Positions 31,303 through 35,185 of a stretch of DNA of 35,185 nucleotides are shown here, in pieces. Numbering within the stretch: the first letter of the stretch is position 1; every line of letters begins with the position of its first letter. The stretch is taken from NCBI GenBank assembly GCA_038211505.1, contig JBBQVO010000010.1, positions 1 through 35,185 of the forward strand, in the 5' to 3' direction. A model generated the notes under the pieces. That model made no database searches. It had not been told where the DNA came from and saw only the letters and a program-made list of their open reading frames with translations. Made by a program: the position numbers and the translations under genes. The DNA is from JBBQVO01 sp038211505. GTDB lineage: Bacteria > Chloroflexota > Dehalococcoidia > DSTF01 > JACRBR01.

Positions 31303-33297
31303 GTGGCGGCATTCCAACAAGTCGAGACGCCTGACCAGATGCAGCCTCGAGGTCAGGGCAGACTGCACGCGGTCTCCATGTTGCTCCTCGCGTTCGCGAT
31401 ACCTACGGTGTGCGCTCTTTTCGCGCTCGCCGTACGAGTCTGGCGCCTCGGAGCGAAGAGTCTGTGGATCGATGAGGCCCTGAGCTGGAACTCCGCTCGC
31501 TTGTCTTTCTTCCCGATGACGCGCGCCGCGTCGGGACACCACGACGGCCCGCTGTACTACGCCACCCTCAGTGTTTGGATCAAAGCGGCAGGCGACTCGG
31601 AAGTCGCCCTCCGTCTACCTTCCGCATTGGCGGGCGCACTCACCGTCTTCGTGTTGGCCTGGGCAGGCTGGCGAGTCGGCGGCCGGCTCCTCGGGGCGGT
31701 GGCCGGCGTCCTGCTTGCTCTGAACGTCGTCGCCGTGCAGTTCTCACAAGAGGCCCGCATGTATCCGCTCACCGGGCTGCTTGCGCTCGGCGCGTCCGTC
31801 GCCCTCGCGCTCTTCGTTGCGCGACCAACCGCGCTGCGGCTCGCTGGGTACAGCGTGCTTGCGATCGGTCTCGTATATGCCCACTACAGCGGCTGGGTCG
31901 TGCTGGGTCTGCACGCAACGCTGTTCGTGGCATACGGATCGCTCTACCTCTGGACTCGCCGCGACGCGCGGGTGCTCGCTGGAGGCGCCGCCTCCGCCGT
32001 TCTCATCGGGATCGCGTACATCCCGTGGTACTCGAACTTTCTCCGCTCCGCCGATGCGGGTGTGCCGATTGTGGATCCGGATCGTGACATCGTGGCGAGC
32101 GTACTGCGCTCATCGCTAGGCCTCGAACATGTCGGCCAGTTTTGGCCGTTCATCGCGGCGGCGCTGATCTTTCTGGCTATCCTAGGGATCGCGCGCAGGC
32201 TGGATGACCCGATGGTGGTCTGCGTCGCGGCGATCGCGTTCGTGCCACTTGCGATGCTCTTCATCTCTCTCGTCCGGACGCCGGTTTTTAACCTGAAGCA
32301 GATATCGCCGTACATCGCCGGCGTGTGCTTCGTGATCGCACTCGGCGTCGTCGAAGCCGGCTGGCTCGTGGGGCGGCTTGCACCGTCGCGACTGGCCGTG
32401 TGCGTGTCCCTTGCGGCGGCGGCGCTCATTGCGGGGAGCGCGGCGCGGGCCACGCTGGACTGGTACGACGCGCCGCCGGTGGAGGATTGGCACGGTGCGG
32501 CAGCCAGCCTGCGGAACAACCCTCACGAGCCGGTGTACATCTGGCAGTTCTTTGCGGATCTCGCGGCGCGTTACTATCTCGATCCGAATACCCCGAAACA
32601 GCTGTTGACCCCTCCTCTCGTGGCAGCCACTGCGGATGGGTACGTCCCGGTCGTCTCCTCACGCCTCGACGGCCGATCGACGTTGATGCTCAGTCACTCG
32701 CTGCCATCAGAGACGACGGCGATCCTGGGCTCGCTTCGGCCGTACTTCTCGATAACCGAACCGACCGTCTATTCTGGTGTGCAAGTGTATTCGCTGCGCG
32801 CCAACACGCTCGCCGAGTTCAACGTGGCGCTCGACGCGAGCCCCGGCGCGTGGACTGGGACGCCGGACGGCTATCTGCAAAGCGGCGAACATGCGCTGTT
32901 CAGCCTTCGATCAGGTGCTCTCGACGCGCCATTTTCCCTGCATGTCGAGTATCTGGATGCGAGGTCCGGCGCCTTGAGCGTCTCGTTGCCGTCGCCATCC
33001 GAGATCCCGAGCGCCCTCGCGACGATGCCGCTCACGGGATCGAATGAATGGCGGACGATCGACGTGCCAATCGCCCACTCTCCGGCGATGGGCAGGAAGT
33101 TTGTGATATCTCCGGGCGCGACGATCCGCTCGCTCGAAATGCGGCGCTATGACCTCCAGGCCACGACGGCGTTCGTTCGTACCGGAGCGAGTTCCGCCAG
33201 TGGTTTCTCCGAAGGGACGGGTATCTGGAGACGATCGGCGCTGCCGTCTGCGTCTCGCCAACTGAACAGATCGACGTCGCCCGCGCGCCGACGATGA
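31303..33297 (+). CDS. GT-C fold membrane glycosyltransferase (GT39/ArnT-like)
   Basis: A 664-residue integral membrane protein. About ten hydrophobic segments cover residues 25-390. The first loop has SLWIDEALSWNSAR, with the Asp-Glu pair that is the catalytic and metal motif of polyprenyl-phosphate-sugar-dependent GT-C enzymes, and QFSQEARMYPL is the second typical loop. The C-terminal 250 residues are soluble and rich in beta strands, a likely extracytoplasmic sugar-binding domain. The start is GTG at 31303; ATG at 31339 is an alternative. The last 40 or so in-frame residues are Ser/Arg-rich and unlike the rest, and a better coding signal continues in another frame to 33434, so a frameshift near 33153-33192 is likely. 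Confidence 0.85.
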   Translation: MAAFQQVETPDQMQPRGQGRLHAVSMLLLAFAIPTVCALFALAVRVWRLGAKSLWIDEALSWNSARLSFFPMTRAASGHHDGPLYYATLSVWIKAAGDSEVALRLPSALAGALTVFVLAWAGWRVGGRLLGAVAGVLLALNVVAVQFSQEARMYPLTGLLALGASVALALFVARPTALRLAGYSVLAIGLVYAHYSGWVVLGLHATLFVAYGSLYLWTRRDARVLAGGAASAVLIGIAYIPWYSNFLRSADAGVPIVDPDRDIVASVLRSSLGLEHVGQFWPFIAAALIFLAILGIARRLDDPMVVCVAAIAFVPLAMLFISLVRTPVFNLKQISPYIAGVCFVIALGVVEAGWLVGRLAPSRLAVCVSLAAAALIAGSAARATLDWYDAPPVEDWHGAAASLRNNPHEPVYIWQFFADLAARYYLDPNTPKQLLTPPLVAATADGYVPVVSSRLDGRSTLMLSHSLPSETTAILGSLRPYFSITEPTVYSGVQVYSLRANTLAEFNVALDASPGAWTGTPDGYLQSGEHALFSLRSGALDAPFSLHVEYLDARSGALSVSLPSPSEIPSALATMPLTGSNEWRTIDVPIAHSPAMGRKFVISPGATIRSLEMRRYDLQATTAFVRTGASSASGFSEGTGIWRRSALPSASRQLNRSTSPARRR

Positions 33298-33434
33298 CGA
33301 TCGAAATGAGTTACCTGAACCTGTACGTGTGGGTGACAACGACAACAACTGTTCCGGCAGTGAATGGGCTCTCGTGCCCGATCCAAATGCCGGGGCCGGT
33401 CATCGTGCGCAGCCTGGCTGTCCACGCGAACTAG
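33153..33434 (+). other. Probable frameshifted 3' continuation of the glycosyltransferase gene
   Basis: The frame one base behind that of the glycosyltransferase is open from 33153 to a TAG at 33432-33434 and has strong G/C bias at third codon positions. It reads FRQWFLRRDGYLETIGAAVC, then VSPTEQIDVARAPTMTIEMS and YLNLYVWVTTTTTVPAVNGL, plausible as the end of the beta-rich domain. One missing base near 33170-33190 would join the two. Alternatively, an ATG at 33294 overlaps the glycosyltransferase stop (ATGA) and could begin a separate 46-residue protein. Confidence 0.55.
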
Positions 33435-33465
33435 TGAAGCGGTACCGCGAATGCGCCGCGGTCGC

Positions 33466-33471
33466 TACTCT
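33466..33471 (+). promoter_or_regulatory. Candidate leaderless -10 box for the deoxyhypusine-synthase-like gene
   Basis: TACTCT, seven bases, then the ATG at 33479; no Shine-Dalgarno sequence is visible. Confidence 0.4.
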
Positions 33472-33478
33472 TGGCGCT

Positions 33479-34552
33479 ATGGGCAACGAACAGTACTTTC
33501 ACACGCCGATCGTGCGGTTCGCGCCGGATGCTAACGCGTCGCTGCGCGACTTCGTGCGGGCGATCGGCGCCACCGGCGGCCAGCCGCGACGATTGAGCGC
33601 GGCGATCGATCTCTGGGATGCGATGCTCGCTCGCGAGCGGCTGATCTTCTGCTCCGTCGCAGGCGCGCCGGTGCCGCTCGGCTTTGGTCCAGCGATCGCG
33701 TCGCTGATCGATCAACGGCGTCTTGACGTGCTCGATATCACCGGCGCGCAGTTGACGCACGACCTGCTGGAGATCATCGGCAGCAAGCATTTTCAAGGCG
33801 AAGTCGCGGCCGATGATGTGGCGCTCGCGCGGGACGACGTGAACCGCTTCTGGGATACGTTCGGGGACGAGGCCGACTACCGCCGCGTCGAGCCAATGAT
33901 CTTCGACTTCGCTCGTGCGCTGCCTGATCGTCCGATGACGACGCGCGAGTACATCTACCGGATGGGCGGCTACTTCAAGGCGATCGCGTTGCAGCCGGGC
34001 ATCCTGACAGCGGCGTACGATCGCGCGCTCCCCGTCTACTGTCCCGCCATCGGTGACTCTGTGCTCGGCATGGATCTTGGCTTCTTCCGCGCCGCCGAGG
34101 GCAAGCGCATCGTCTTCGACGTCGTCCAGGACGTGCTCGAAATGACGGCGATCGTGTTGCTGGCGGAGGAAGTGGGTTTGCGCACATCGACCGTGATCTT
34201 TGGCGGCGGCGCGCCGCGCAATCACATCCAGCAGTCGCAGATCGGCACCTATATGTTCGTGCAGAAGGGGAAGGGACACGCCGAAGCCGTGCGGTTCAGC
34301 ATCGAACCGTCGGAGACGGGCGCGCTTTCGGGATCGACGATCTCAGAAGGCATCAGCTGGAAGAAGTTCGACCCGAACGTCGAGGCGGTGGAAGTCTTCC
34401 TCGACAGCAACCTCTCCGTCGCGATCGCGGCGTCGCTGCTCGGCGCGCGGGACATCGCCGGCGGTTTCCAGTACCGTCACGAAGACGACGGCACGCTCTC
34501 CGTGCTGTATGACGGCAAGACGTACAACCTGTCAGAGAAGTTCGGGTTCTGA
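33479..34552 (+). CDS. Deoxyhypusine synthase-like protein
   Basis: A 357-residue member of the deoxyhypusine synthase family, NAD-dependent enzymes that move an aminobutyl group from spermidine. The start of the Rossmann-like core is PLGFGPAIASLIDQRRLDVL; further conserved parts are PVYCPAIGDSVLG, FGGGAPRNHIQQ and EGISWKKFDP, where K296 lies at the position of the catalytic Lys (SWGK in eukaryotes). Bacteria lack eIF5A, and bacterial homologs may be homospermidine synthases or have other polyamine roles, so the substrate is open. The ATG at 33479 with a -10-like box just upstream is preferred; a GTG at 33434 overlapping the preceding TAG would add 15 residues. Confidence 0.88.
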   Translation: MGNEQYFHTPIVRFAPDANASLRDFVRAIGATGGQPRRLSAAIDLWDAMLARERLIFCSVAGAPVPLGFGPAIASLIDQRRLDVLDITGAQLTHDLLEIIGSKHFQGEVAADDVALARDDVNRFWDTFGDEADYRRVEPMIFDFARALPDRPMTTREYIYRMGGYFKAIALQPGILTAAYDRALPVYCPAIGDSVLGMDLGFFRAAEGKRIVFDVVQDVLEMTAIVLLAEEVGLRTSTVIFGGGAPRNHIQQSQIGTYMFVQKGKGHAEAVRFSIEPSETGALSGSTISEGISWKKFDPNVEAVEVFLDSNLSVAIAASLLGARDIAGGFQYRHEDDGTLSVLYDGKTYNLSEKFGF

Positions 34553-34582
34553 ACGCACGGGGTGGGCCGCGTGTGGTGAGGC

Positions 34583-35185
34583 TCAGTCGCCGCCCAGCTT
34601 CTGCATGCGACTCCGAATCGCGCTCGGCTGACGCTCCAGCTGTTCGACGATCGCGCCCACGCTCATTCCTGAGTCGATCATCGATCTGAGGCGTTCGTCC
34701 TCCGCAACTGACCACGGATCGTAGGCGCGGGCGTGGTTCTCGCGGATCTCCGCTCGCCTGTCGGCGATCTCCACGGGCGCCTCGCTCTGGTCGAAAGGGA
34801 CCGATTCACGGATCCCTGACGAACCGCCCGCATCGTCGCGATCGGCGCCGATCACGCGAAGGCGCGTCGCGACTTCCGTCTGCTGACGGTTGATCACGGC
34901 CGCGATCTGCTTGGCCGACGATCCCTGCCCGAACATCTCGCTGACCTGTGCATCTTCGTCTGGCGTCCACGGCTCACGCGCGCGCGATTGCTGTTCGCGC
35001 ACGTCGCCGAGACGCTGCTCGAACTCGGCGCGCGCGCCGTCCGCGCCAGCGCACTCGGGATCGTCGAGATAGCGATCGATCACTGCTGCGATCTCCGGCG
35101 CATATCGCACGGGCGCTTGCGACAGCTCATCGAGCGCGCGCACGTCGACGGCCGATCTGGGCAGGCCTTCCAGCAGCGCCAGCAG
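34583..35185 (-). CDS. C-terminal part of a protein with two Myb/SANT-like repeats, partial
   Basis: The frame is open to the window edge, so the N-terminus is missing; at least 200 residues are visible. Two similar helical modules are seen: EPWTPDEDAQVSEMFGQGSS, continuing KQIAAVINRQ, and DPWSVAEDERLRSMIDSGMS, continuing VGAIVEQLERQPSAIRSRM. Each has the W-x4-ED start, a mid Gly turn and an A-I/V-x-x-R-L end, like Myb/SANT or GcrA-type helix-turn-helix units, suggesting DNA binding. A charged linker joins them. The upstream part, LLALLEGLPRSAVDVRALDE, is helical. Such repeats occur at the C-termini of bacterial helicases or ATPases, but the main domain is outside the window. The gene converges on the deoxyhypusine-synthase-like gene with 30 bp between. 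Confidence 0.7.
   Translation of the reverse strand: MLALLEGLPRSAVDVRALDELSQAPVRYAPEIAAVIDRYLDDPECAGADGARAEFEQRLGDVREQQSRAREPWTPDEDAQVSEMFGQGSSAKQIAAVINRQQTEVATRLRVIGADRDDAGGSSGIRESVPFDQSEAPVEIADRRAEIRENHARAYDPWSVAEDERLRSMIDSGMSVGAIVEQLERQPSAIRSRMQKLGGD

Overview
The window reads as GC-rich bacterial chromosome, most likely from Chloroflexota (Dehalococcoidia-like), though this is an inference from gene content and not a phylogeny. Pointers are a two-subunit class I fumarase beside an LDH-type malate dehydrogenase, a methylmalonyl-CoA mutase large subunit without its B12 domain, a deoxyhypusine-synthase-like protein, fatty acyl-CoA genes, a hypoxanthine phosphoribosyltransferase with a nuclease-like N-terminal domain, and a mixture of Shine-Dalgarno-led and apparently leaderless genes. 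No tRNA, rRNA, CRISPR array, complete insertion sequence or prophage was seen.

Left part (1-12.6 kb), mostly metabolism. A minus-strand TCA-cycle operon runs malate dehydrogenase, fumarase alpha, GNAT acetyltransferase, cupin, a 391-bp gap with a REP-like inverted repeat, then fumarase beta, which is cut by the window edge. Then come a stand-alone LigD-type polymerase domain (minus) divergent from a cytochrome P450 (plus), a SnoaL-like protein and an acyl-CoA synthetase (minus), methylmalonyl-CoA mutase large subunit (plus), a MaoC hydratase (minus) divergent from a TetR regulator (plus), and the fused HPRT.

Middle (12.6-21.9 kb), envelope and stress-type genes. It holds a small helical protein, a PAQR/hemolysin III membrane protein, a two-helix membrane protein, a small zinc ribbon, an OmpR-type response regulator with no kinase beside it, and a plus-strand trio of SRPBCC protein, orphan receiver and second SRPBCC protein. 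A secreted protein of unknown function and a D,D-carboxypeptidase follow on the minus strand, then a hemerythrin with a long histone-H1-like tail and a membrane zinc-ribbon protein. The SRPBCC-receiver-SRPBCC cluster, with its recurring TTGCAAT-type sequences upstream, is the best candidate here for an undescribed signalling or stress module.

Right part (21.9-35.2 kb). A Cys-type sulfatase is coupled to a small membrane protein. The RNase HI gene is split over three frames by two apparent 1-nt deletions. Then follow VOC, YceI and PIG-L genes, an accessory-looking mini-operon of three very small overlapping genes including a helix-turn-helix protein, an L,D-transpeptidase lipoprotein, a methyltransferase, an acyl-CoA dehydrogenase, a GT-C glycosyltransferase whose 3' end seems to continue in another frame, a deoxyhypusine-synthase-like enzyme, and the C-terminal part of a protein with two Myb/SANT-like repeats. 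Two families of dispersed short repeats (a CATTCTGAGCGAAGCG type and a CCACAGAGGGCACAGAG type) mark the intergenic spaces.
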